This document shows, piece after piece, positions 7,947 to 15,063 of a DNA stretch of 64,000 nt (position 1 is its first letter; each line of letters starts with the position of its first letter). The position numbers were made by a program, and so were the translations under genes. The stretch is from NCBI RefSeq assembly GCF_900108335.1, contig NZ_FNVT01000003.1, positions 415,563-479,562 of the forward strand, read 5' to 3'. The notes under the pieces were generated by a model, which saw only the letters and a list, made by a program, of their open reading frames with translations, was not told where the DNA came from and did no database searches. This DNA is from Nonomuraea solani. GTDB lineage: Bacteria > Actinomycetota > Actinomycetes > Streptosporangiales > Streptosporangiaceae.

Positions 7947-8753
7947 TCAGGTGAGGGTGCGGTCGATGAAGGTCGTTACGTCGTCGAGAACCTCGTCCTT
8001 GTTGGTCTCGTTGAAGACCTCGTGCCTGGCCCCCGCGTAGATCCGCTCCGCGAAGTCCGTGCCCTTGACGGTTTCGATGCCGGCACGGCTGCCGGGCAGG
8101 GGGACGAGTTGGTCGTCGTCGCCGTGCACCCACAGCGTGGGCAGTGCTCCGAAGGTGCCGCTCTTGGCGATCGTGGTCAGTGTCGTCGCGAACGCCTCCA
8201 GAGTGGTGCGCTTGAACGGGCCGTGCCAGACCAGCGGGTCGGCGGCGTACGCGGTGCCGATCGAGAGGTCGCGGGAGAGCGTGGCCGGGTCGATGGGTAC
8301 GTCCGGCGGCACCTCGTACGCCAGAAGCGCCGGCACCACCGCCCATTCGCCGATCACCGGCCCGGACAGGACGAGGGCGGCCAGGCCGGAGCCGTAGCGC
8401 TGGGCGTAGCGGGCCGCGATCATGCCGCCCATCGAGTGGCCGATCACCACGACCGGTACCCCCGGGTGCTCGGCCCTGGCGCGCTCCTCGACGGCGTGTA
8501 CGTCGGTCACCACGTCTTCGAAGTCCTCGACGAGCACCCGGTCGCCCTCGGACTTGCCGTGGCCCATGTGGTCAAGGCCGTAGACGGCGGCGCCGTGGCG
8601 GACGAGGCGGTCGGCGACGTACTCGTACCGGCCGATGTGCTCCCCATAGCCGTGCACCAGGACGGCGAGGTAGCGGGGCCGGTCATGGGGCCATTCGCGG
8701 GCCACATTGCGTCCCCTGGTTCCGGTGAAGGTGTGCTCGCGCGACTCCGCCAT
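7947..8753 (-). CDS. Alpha/beta hydrolase, monoacylglycerol-lipase-like
   Basis: A 268-residue serine hydrolase (hydrolase_4/lysophospholipase family), of normal length. Residues about 29-45 hold the oxyanion-side motif LVHGYGEHIGRY. The nucleophile elbow is GHSMGG with Ser107. Asp214 lies in HGDDDQLVP and His244 in GARHEVFNE, completing the triad, and the sequence matches monoglyceride lipases closely. It likely releases fatty acid from monoacylglycerols in the cytoplasm. ATG 8753 is chosen because AGGAG lies just upstream; a longer reading frame to 8879 would overlap the start of the divergent ogt gene and is unlikely. Confidence 0.92.
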   Translation of the reverse strand: MAESREHTFTGTRGRNVAREWPHDRPRYLAVLVHGYGEHIGRYEYVADRLVRHGAAVYGLDHMGHGKSEGDRVLVEDFEDVVTDVHAVEERARAEHPGVPVVVIGHSMGGMIAARYAQRYGSGLAALVLSGPVIGEWAVVPALLAYEVPPDVPIDPATLSRDLSIGTAYAADPLVWHGPFKRTTLEAFATTLTTIAKSGTFGALPTLWVHGDDDQLVPLPGSRAGIETVKGTDFAERIYAGARHEVFNETNKDEVLDDVTTFIDRTLT

Positions 8754-8871
8754 GCTCACTCCTAGCTCGAAATTGCGGTGAGCGTACGCCGTCCCTGCCT
8801 GATCGTCCAATTGGTGGCCGCGATGTCCGAAAATCGCTGACTTTCGGGGAGGCGGCGGTGTTGTAGAAGGT

Positions 8872-9360
8872 ATGGACATCTACACCACGATCGACAGCCC
8901 GCTGGGTGAGATCCTGTTCGCCGGCGACGGCTCTGCGCTGACGCGCGTGTCGTTCGACGTGGCCGCCGTACGGGCGGGGTGGCGGCGTGAGCCGGCCGCG
9001 TTCGCCGAGGCCGAGCGGCAGTTGGGCGAGTACTTCGCGGGCGAGCGCACCTCCTTCGACCTGCCCGTCGCCGCGCGTGGCACCGCGTTCCAGGAGCGGG
9101 TGTGGGCGGCGATGGCGACGATTCCGTACGGCACCACGACCTCCTATGGCACGCTGGCCGCCCGCGTGGGCGCGCCCGCCGACCGGATCCGGGCGGTCGG
9201 AGCGGCCGTCGGGGCGAACCCGCTGCTCGTCGTCCTGCCCTGCCACCGCGTGGTGGCCGCCAACGGCGCCCTGACCGGGTACGCGGGCGGCCTCGAACGC
9301 AAGCGTGAGCTGCTCACGCTCGAAGGCGTGCTGCAGCCGCAGCTCTGGAGCACGTCATGA
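8872..9360 (+). CDS. ogt: Methylated-DNA--[protein]-cysteine S-methyltransferase
   Basis: A 162-residue suicide repair protein that moves the alkyl group from O6-alkylguanine to its own cysteine. The active-site motif PCHRV is at residues 123-127 (Cys124), preceded by the helix-turn-helix and arginine finger region (Y-G-T-T-T-S-Y-G...RAVGAAVGANP). It has the length of Ogt/MGMT without Ada's N-terminal domains. It is the first gene of a four-gene alkylation-repair operon. Its TGA overlaps the next ATG by 4 bp (ATGA at 9357-9360), so translation is probably coupled. It is divergent from the lipase-like gene, with a promoter expected in 8754-8871. Confidence 0.95.
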   Translation: MDIYTTIDSPLGEILFAGDGSALTRVSFDVAAVRAGWRREPAAFAEAERQLGEYFAGERTSFDLPVAARGTAFQERVWAAMATIPYGTTTSYGTLAARVGAPADRIRAVGAAVGANPLLVVLPCHRVVAANGALTGYAGGLERKRELLTLEGVLQPQLWSTS

Positions 9361-10204
9361 AGGCCGACCAGATGGCGCTGATCACCAGCGCCGACCAGGC
9401 GGCGCCGATCGCCAAGGCCGACCAGGCGCTGCTGAACACGGAGACCGACCGGGCGACGCTGGACACGGAGGCCGACCGGGCGCTGCTGAACACGGCGGGC
9501 GGCCAGGTGGCGCCGATCGCGAGCGCCGACTGGAGGAAGCTGGCCGCCGAGCTCGACGCGTACGGGTGTGCGCTGACCCCGCAGGTCCTCACGCCCGAGG
9601 AGTGCGGGGAGGTCTCCGGCCTGTACGACGACGTCCGCTTCTTCCGCTCCACCATCGACATGGAGCGCTACCGGTTCGGCTCCGGGCAGTACCGGTACTT
9701 CGACCACCCCATTCCACCCTGGTCCAGCGGCTGCGGGCGGCGTTCTACCCGCGACTGCTGCCGATCGCCCGTGACTGGGCGGCCCGGCTGGGGCAGCCCG
9801 CGCCCTGGCCGGACGACTTCGGTGAGTGGCTGGACATGTGTCACCAAGCCGGGCAGACCCGGCCGACGCCCATCCTGCTGCGGTACCGGGAGAACGACTG
9901 GAACGCCCTGCACCGCGACCTGTACGGGGATCTGGTGTTCCCGCTGCAGGTCGTGATCGGGCTGGACCGGCCGGGCGAGGACTACACCGGGGGCGAGTTC
10001 CTGCTGGTGGAGCAGCGGCCCCGGGCGCAGTCGCGGGGCACGGTGACGCTGCTGCCGCAGGGCCACGGACTGATCTTCACCACCCGCGACCGGCCGGTAC
10101 GGTCGTCGCGGGGCTGGTCGGCCTCGCCGGTGCGGCATGGCGTGAGCACTGTACGGTCCGGGCTGCGGCACACGCTGGGGCTCGTCTTCCACGACGCCAA
10201 GTGA
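9357..10204 (+). pseudogene. 2OG-Fe(II) oxygenase (Oxygenase-NA type, predicted DNA-repair oxygenase) with a frameshift
   Basis: Two frames together encode one protein of about 282 residues. The first (9357-~9719) gives the N-terminus through YRYFDHPIPP. The second picks up at CTG 9719 with LVQRLRAAFYP and runs to the TGA at 10202-10204. One missing C in the run at 9717-9719 restores a continuous product. The second part carries the iron-binding H-x-D (ALHRDLYGD) and a distal His/Arg region (RHGVSTVRSGLRHTLG), matching the family annotated as an oxygenase acting on damaged DNA. The 4-bp overlaps with ogt and the next gene show an intact operon design. It is either a real inactivating indel or a sequencing error. 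Confidence 0.85.
9363..9524 (+). repeat. 27-bp in-frame tandem repeat (6 units) at the oxygenase N-terminus
   Basis: Six consecutive 27-bp units (9363, 9390, 9417, 9444, 9471, 9498) encode the 9-residue pattern (A/T)D(Q/R)A-L-(I/N)(T)E/K directly after Met-Lys. They are ADQMALITS, ADQAAPIAK, ADQALLNTE, TDRATLDTE, ADRALLNTA and GGQVAPIAS. The seventh starts ADW and leads into the conserved domain. Related proteins lack this extension, so it is a local expansion that kept the frame. Confidence 0.85.
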
Positions 10205-10926
10205 GGTACACGCTGATCGGCCCCGATGGCCGCCCGTATCCGAGCCCTGTGCCCGGCACGCTGGGCGGACATCGCGGGGCCCGGCTGTACGGGCGGCTCG
10301 ACTGCCCGTCGGCGCTGCGGGCCATCGCCGGTGGGGGATATGTCAGGAATCGGGCGTTCTTCGCAGACGCCGCCACGGCGATGGCCGCCGGGTACCGGCC
10401 ATGCGCCGTCTGCCTGACGGAGGAATACCGGAGGTGGAGGAAGCACCGGGAGCGGCGGGCGGCGCCTGGTGAGCCCGCCCGGGAGATACCCGCCGTCATC
10501 CAGCCCGGCGCCATTGAGCTGGCGCGGGTGGTGGAGTTGCTTCGAGGGGCGCAAACGGTGGTCGTCGGGCATGGGCGTGGGGCCGGAGGGGTGGTGGAGG
10601 CGTTTCAGGAGGTCTGGGAAGGGACTGTGCTGGCGGTGGTGAGCTGGCCGGAGGTGGCGGCCTCGTGGTTGCGGCAGGCCAGGCGGTTCGTCGCCGGCGA
10701 GCCCGATGCCTGGGTGGTGGCCGGGGCGGCGCGGGGGTGGGCCGGGATGAGTGAGCGGTTGCGGCGCAGCACCGACTGGGATCCGTCCCGTACGGTCGGG
10801 TTCGCGGACACGGCCGGCGCCGTGACGATGGCGCCGCCTGGGACACTGGAGGGCATGCGCGGCGCCGACCATGACGGGAATGTGTGGCGAATCGGTCGTA
10901 ACGTGATATTTCGGGAAGAGTCGTGA
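10201..10926 (+). CDS. Ada metal-binding-domain protein with C-terminal domain of unknown function
   Basis: A 241-residue protein from GTG 10201, which overlaps the preceding TGA (GTGA). Residues about 1-80 resemble the N-terminal metal-binding domain of Ada: an initial 'RYTLIGPDGRPYPS', Cys35 in RLDCPSA, then 'GGYVRNRAFFADAATAMAAG' and Cys68/Cys71 in YRPCAVC. Only three of the four usual zinc cysteines are evident. No AraC or methyltransferase domain follows. Instead there are about 150 residues with alternating hydrophobic strands (TVVVGHGRGAGG, VLAVVSW, AWVVAGAARGW) that I do not recognise. The operon position suggests a role in sensing or repairing alkylation damage. Confidence 0.8.
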   Translation: MRYTLIGPDGRPYPSPVPGTLGGHRGARLYGRLDCPSALRAIAGGGYVRNRAFFADAATAMAAGYRPCAVCLTEEYRRWRKHRERRAAPGEPAREIPAVIQPGAIELARVVELLRGAQTVVVGHGRGAGGVVEAFQEVWEGTVLAVVSWPEVAASWLRQARRFVAGEPDAWVVAGAARGWAGMSERLRRSTDWDPSRTVGFADTAGAVTMAPPGTLEGMRGADHDGNVWRIGRNVIFREES

Positions 10927-11552
10927 TCAGGGAGATCGCCCCCGGCGCGGTGCACGTGCCCGGCTGGCTCACCATCGACGAACAACGGCACCTCGTCCAA
11001 GCGTGCCGCGCCTGGGCCACGGGCCCGGTGCCGATCCGGCACACCGTCCTGCCCAGAGGCGGCGTCATGTCGGTGCGGACCGTCTGCCTGGGCTGGCACT
11101 GGCAGCCGTACAAGTACACCCGCCACGCCCACGACGTGAACGGCCGCCAGGTCGCGGACTTCCCCGAATGGCTGGGCGACCTCGGCCGCCGCGCCCTGGA
11201 AGAAGCCTATGGCCGCCCCAGCGAGGCGTACGCCCCCGACACCGCCCTCATCAACTTCTACGACGGCCAGGCCAAGATGGGCATGCACCAGGACAAGGAC
11301 GAGAAGTCCGACGCCCCGGTGGTCTCGCTCAGCATCGGCGACACCTGCCTGTTCCGCTTCGGCAACACCGAGACGCGCGGACGGCCGTACACCGACGTCC
11401 AGCTCGCCTCGGGCGACCTGTTCGTGTTCGGCGGGCCGTCGCGCTTCGCCTATCACGGCGTGCCGAAGGTCTACCCGGGCACCGGCGACCCGGCGACCGG
11501 CCTGGCCTCCGGCCGCCTCAACCTGACGCTGCGGGTCACCGGCCTAGCGTGA
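10923..11552 (+). CDS. alkB: Alpha-ketoglutarate-dependent dioxygenase AlkB
   Basis: A 209-residue Fe(II)/2-oxoglutarate dioxygenase that removes 1-methyladenine and 3-methylcytosine lesions oxidatively. The iron triad is His122 and Asp124 (MHQDKDE) plus His178 (AYHGV). Arg198 and Arg204 (GRLNLTLR) form the 2OG and substrate end of the family signature, and the nucleotide-recognition lid segment contains LINFYDG. Length matches E. coli AlkB. It is the last gene of the ogt-oxygenase-ada-alkB operon, started by GTG 10923 in a GTGA overlap. Its 3' end overlaps the convergent HTH gene by 9 bp. Confidence 0.95.
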   Translation: MIREIAPGAVHVPGWLTIDEQRHLVQACRAWATGPVPIRHTVLPRGGVMSVRTVCLGWHWQPYKYTRHAHDVNGRQVADFPEWLGDLGRRALEEAYGRPSEAYAPDTALINFYDGQAKMGMHQDKDEKSDAPVVSLSIGDTCLFRFGNTETRGRPYTDVQLASGDLFVFGGPSRFAYHGVPKVYPGTGDPATGLASGRLNLTLRVTGLA

Positions 11553-12218
11553 GTAGCCGAACTCGTCGTCGGAGAGCGTGCGCCGCAGCGTCCGCAGGAC
11601 CTTGGCGGGGTCATCCCCCGGTCCCTGTACGTAGTAAGGCTTGCCCAGCAGCCCGAAGGTGACCGACGAGCCGCCCTCCCACTTGCCCAGCAGGTCGGAC
11701 CCCGCCCCGAACTGCGCGTCCGGCTCGAACCCGAGCGTGCGCGCGTAGTCGATCGACCCGAAGACCAGCTCCCTGGCCAGCTCGATCGGCGCCTCCTGCC
11801 AGCCCGGATATTCGCCGAAGAAGTATTCGCGGAACCGCAGCAGGTCGCGGTCGTTGATCACGTCGGGGCCGATGGCGTTCTTCACGCCCATGCAGTAGAC
11901 GTCGGCGAGGAAGCCGCACGCCTGCAGCCGGTCCCAGGAGTGCCGCCGGGCGACGAGCACGGACACCATGCCGCCCACGCCCGACTCGGGCGCCTCGTCC
12001 ACCCAGCCGTGCGCCCTGTCGAGGCCCAGCCCCTCGCTCCAGCCCACGTTGATCCAGCAGCCGACGACCTCGGCCTCGCCGGTGGTGCCGGCGCTCTCCT
12101 CGGCGATGGCCCGCACGAGCGGCGCCACGACCGAGGGCGACACCTTGAGCGCGCGGGCGATCTCCTTGGGAGAGCGGCCCTGCAGGCGCAGCTCGCGTAC
12201 CTGCTCTTTCAAGTCCAT
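11544..12218 (-). CDS. Helix-turn-helix domain protein of unknown function
   Basis: A 224-residue cytoplasmic protein. Residues 1-40 form a resolvase/sigma-4-like helix-turn-helix (LRLQGRSPKEIARALKVSPSVVAPLVRAI). The rest is a conserved but uncharacterised domain with GCWINVGWSEGLGL, RLQACGFLADVYCMGVKNAIGP and FGLLGKPYYVQGP. The second part looks like an alpha/beta enzyme-like fold found widely in actinomycetes, but no catalytic motif is clear. It is third in a same-strand run after the amidohydrolase and esterase genes and could be a regulator. Its 3' end overlaps alkB by 9 bp on the opposite strand. Confidence 0.75.
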   Translation of the reverse strand: MDLKEQVRELRLQGRSPKEIARALKVSPSVVAPLVRAIAEESAGTTGEAEVVGCWINVGWSEGLGLDRAHGWVDEAPESGVGGMVSVLVARRHSWDRLQACGFLADVYCMGVKNAIGPDVINDRDLLRFREYFFGEYPGWQEAPIELARELVFGSIDYARTLGFEPDAQFGAGSDLLGKWEGGSSVTFGLLGKPYYVQGPGDDPAKVLRTLRRTLSDDEFGYSR

Positions 12219-12252
12219 TGCGGCAGCCTAGCCGTCCACGGCACCAGGCGGC

Positions 12253-13284
12253 TCAGGTGAGACGGCGGGCCAGCCAGGCGAGGGCGAGCGGGTAGCGGTA
12301 TTCGATGGCGCCGTGACCCGCGTCGAAGAGCTCGAAATAGACCCGCTCCTCCGGTACGCCCGCCGCCTCCACCGCCCGATGGAACGCCACGGCGCCGAAA
12401 TCGAGGAAGTATTCGTCCCGGTTTCCGGCGTCCACCCAGATGCCGCGCATGGAGCGCAGCGCCTCGGCGTAGCGGGGCTCACGCGCCATGACGACGGGGT
12501 CGCAGGCCAGCCACCGCTCCCACACCTCGGGCACGACCGCGCCGGTGTCGTCGAAGGGAATCCGTACGGTGCCGTCCGCGTCGGCGGAGTAGGCGGACGC
12601 GTAGGCGTACATCTCCAGCAGCTCCAGGTCCCCCTCCTTGGTGCCGGCGAGCCGGCCACGGAAGTCGGCGAGGAACTTGTCGTACGAGCCGTCGTACATG
12701 TCGCGCAACCTGCGCGCCAGCTCCGGGAACGACCGCCGCGACGCGACCTCGAACAGCGCGTCACCGGCGTGCGTGGCCAGCGCCCCGAACACGTCGGGCG
12801 CCAGCATGGCGGTCACCATGGCCCCGTAGCCGCCGCTGGACTTGCCGGTGATCGCGCGGTGGTCGCGGTCGGCGATCGTGCGGTAGTGCTCGTCCACCCA
12901 CGGCACGACCTCGTCGCGCAGGTAGGAGTGGTACGGCCCGGTGGCGGGCGAGTCGAGGAACTGGCTGCCGCCGAACGAGGTCCACGCGTCCACGTACACG
13001 ACGATGGCGGGCGGCACGTCGCCGCCGGCGAACAGGGCGTCGGCCAGCTCGGGGTACGGCTGGCGGAACGGCGCCCGGTTCAGCCACATGGCGACGTGGC
13101 CGGTGTAGCCGAGCAGCACGTAGATGGCGGGGTAGCGGCGGCCGGGCTCGTCGTCGTAACCCGGCGGGACGTACACCATCAGCGGCCGCTCGTGCGGGTC
13201 GCCCAGCGGGTTGCCGCGCAGCAGCGTGCTGTCGACGACGCGGTGGTCGAGGCGGCCGGCCAGCTCGGCGGACCAGGGCAGCAT
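12253..13284 (-). CDS. Esterase (esterase D/antigen 85-like, PF00756 type)
   Basis: A 343-residue alpha/beta hydrolase of the putative esterase family. It has YAIYVLLGYTGH-like oxyanion loop features (about 53-63), the nucleophile elbow GKSSGG with Ser150, an acid residue in WVDAGNRDEY (about 292-301) and His324 in DAGHGAIEYRYP. No signal peptide is seen, so it acts in the cytoplasm, probably on a small ester. It starts 11 bp after the amidohydrolase stop, so the two are co-transcribed and may act on the same compound. ATG 13284 is the only good start. Confidence 0.88.
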   Translation of the reverse strand: MLPWSAELAGRLDHRVVDSTLLRGNPLGDPHERPLMVYVPPGYDDEPGRRYPAIYVLLGYTGHVAMWLNRAPFRQPYPELADALFAGGDVPPAIVVYVDAWTSFGGSQFLDSPATGPYHSYLRDEVVPWVDEHYRTIADRDHRAITGKSSGGYGAMVTAMLAPDVFGALATHAGDALFEVASRRSFPELARRLRDMYDGSYDKFLADFRGRLAGTKEGDLELLEMYAYASAYSADADGTVRIPFDDTGAVVPEVWERWLACDPVVMAREPRYAEALRSMRGIWVDAGNRDEYFLDFGAVAFHRAVEAAGVPEERVYFELFDAGHGAIEYRYPLALAWLARRLT

Positions 13285-13295
13285 AGAGGTCTCCT

Positions 13296-14510
13296 TCAGC
13301 CAACGGACGAGGTCACTGTGTCGACGCCCGTCTGTCCGACGGAGCGCCCTGAGACCAGCACGAGCACGAGGTCGCGCAGGTCGGCGATGCGTTCGAGGGG
13401 GTCGCCCCTGACGGCGATGAGGTCGGCCCGCTTGCCGGGATCGAGGCTGCCGGCGACCTGGCCCAGCCCGCAGGCGTCGGCGGCGAGCACGGTGGCCAGT
13501 TCGATGATCTCCGCGTTGCCGTAACCGGCCATCGCGAACACCTCCAGGCCCCCGACGTAGCCGTCGGTCCTGTTGGCCACCCCCTCCGAGGCGAACCCGG
13601 CGTCGGTGCCCGCGATGAGCCGGACCCCGGCCTCCCGCATGGACGTGATCGACCGCAGCCAGTCGTCGACCATCGACGGTCCGTACGCGTCGCGCAGCCG
13701 CCAGTACACGCCGTGGACGGTCGGGCAGACGTAGATGCCGCTGGCCGCCACCACGTCGGCCAGCGCGGGGTCGTAGTCGTGGCCGGACGCGGTGAAGAAC
13801 GTGCAGTGCTCGATGGTGGTGACGCGTGCCTCGACGGCGCTGCGGATCGACGCGTGCGCGTGGGCGTGCGCGGCGACGCCCTTGCCGCGCAGGGCGGCCT
13901 CCTCGACGACGACGCGCAACTGCCGGGTGTCGTACTGAGGCTCCCAGCTCGGCGGCGCGCTCGGCGTCATCAGCCCGCCCGAGGCCATCACCTTCAGGCA
14001 GTCGGCGCCCGCGCGCAGATTTTCCCTGGCCACACGGCGGATGGCGGGCTCGTCGTCGGCCTCGCCGCCCATGTACCAGCAGTGGCCGCCGGTGATGGTG
14101 ATCGGCCTGGTCGCGGCCACGATGTGCGGCCCGACGGCCAGGCCCTCCTCGATCGCGTCGCGCAGCGCCAGGTCGAGGAAATTGCGCGCGCCGAGGTCAC
14201 GGGCGGTGGTGACGCCGGCGGAGACGAGCTTGCGGGCGTTCTCGGCCATCCGCAGCAGCAGGCGGTGGTCGCTCTCGGGGCTGCGCCGGGTGACGGGGTC
14301 GACCTGGGCGTCGAAGCCGAGGTGGACGTGCGCGTCGACCAGGCCGGGCAGCACCGTACAGCCGGGCAGGTCGAGGACCTCGCCCGCCTCCCCGGCGCTG
14401 CCGCGCGGCCCCACGGAGACGATCGTGGCGCCGTCGATGAGGACCTCACCGTCCTTGATCGACTCGCCGGGGCGGCCGGTGAGCACCTGGGCGGCGCGGA
14501 TGATCCTCAT
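13296..14510 (-). CDS. Amidohydrolase family protein (imidazolonepropionase/prolidase-like)
   Basis: A 404-residue metal-dependent amidohydrolase. The H-x-H pair is at 61-63 (DAHVHLG), the likely carboxylated lysine is Lys173 (DCLKVMASGG), further metal His at 215-219 (AAHAHAHA) and 235 (TIEHCTF), and the catalytic Asp303 (GTDAG). The C-terminal tail GSLDPGKRADLIAVRGDPL is the family's closing beta-sandwich. Binuclear hydrolysis of a cyclic amide, carbamate or dipeptide is likely; the substrate is unknown. ATG 14510 (MRIIRAAQ) is chosen because upstream open frame is antisense to the SRPBCC gene. It is first in a three-gene minus-strand operon. Confidence 0.9.
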   Translation of the reverse strand: MRIIRAAQVLTGRPGESIKDGEVLIDGATIVSVGPRGSAGEAGEVLDLPGCTVLPGLVDAHVHLGFDAQVDPVTRRSPESDHRLLLRMAENARKLVSAGVTTARDLGARNFLDLALRDAIEEGLAVGPHIVAATRPITITGGHCWYMGGEADDEPAIRRVARENLRAGADCLKVMASGGLMTPSAPPSWEPQYDTRQLRVVVEEAALRGKGVAAHAHAHASIRSAVEARVTTIEHCTFFTASGHDYDPALADVVAASGIYVCPTVHGVYWRLRDAYGPSMVDDWLRSITSMREAGVRLIAGTDAGFASEGVANRTDGYVGGLEVFAMAGYGNAEIIELATVLAADACGLGQVAGSLDPGKRADLIAVRGDPLERIADLRDLVLVLVSGRSVGQTGVDTVTSSVG

Positions 14511-14613
14511 GCGATCCACACTGCCACGCCCCTTAAGGCCCCGAGAAGGGGATCGTAAGCGCCTCCGGAGACCTTGGAGACATCGCAGCGCCGAGCCCCG
14601 GAGGATCGAGACG

Positions 14614-15060
14614 ATGACCCAGACCGCCGAATACCACCTCACCCGCCACTTCGACGCGCCCCGCGAGCTGGTGTGGGCCGCCTGGACCGAGCCGGAGCGG
14701 TTCTCCCGCTGGTTCGGCCCCACGACGCTGGCCACCCCGGTGGGCCGGATCACGCTGGACGCCCATCCCGGCGGGGTGTGGCGGGCGACGTTCGTGGGCG
14801 AGGAGGGGTTCGAGGTGACGCTCGACGGGACGTACCGGGAGGTGGCGGCGCCGGGGCGGCTGGTGTTCACGACCGGCGACCCCGACGACCCGGGCGACGG
14901 GCCGGCGTCCGTCGTGACGATCGGCCTCACCGAGGTGGACGGCGGGACGGAGATGCACTTCCACCAGTACGGCGTCAACACCGACCAGGAGCACGCCGAG
15001 GGCGCCAAGGAGGGCTGGATGGAGTTCTTCGACCGGCTGGCCGAGCACGTCGCGGCCTAG
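14614..15060 (+). CDS. SRPBCC (AHSA1-type) domain protein
   Basis: A 148-residue START/Bet v1-like protein of the AHSA1 family: HFDAPRELVWAAWTEPERFSRWFGP at the N-terminus (two halves of the family signature), GTYREV...GRLVF in the middle and a C-terminal helix (GWMEFFDRLAEHV). It forms a hydrophobic ligand-binding cup; partners are unknown. ATG 14614 is set by GGAGG at 14600-14604, about 9 bp upstream. It is divergent from the amidohydrolase and ends 3 bp before the stop of the convergent AfsR-type gene. Confidence 0.88.
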   Translation: MTQTAEYHLTRHFDAPRELVWAAWTEPERFSRWFGPTTLATPVGRITLDAHPGGVWRATFVGEEGFEVTLDGTYREVAAPGRLVFTTGDPDDPGDGPASVVTIGLTEVDGGTEMHFHQYGVNTDQEHAEGAKEGWMEFFDRLAEHVAA

Positions 15061-15063
15061 CCC

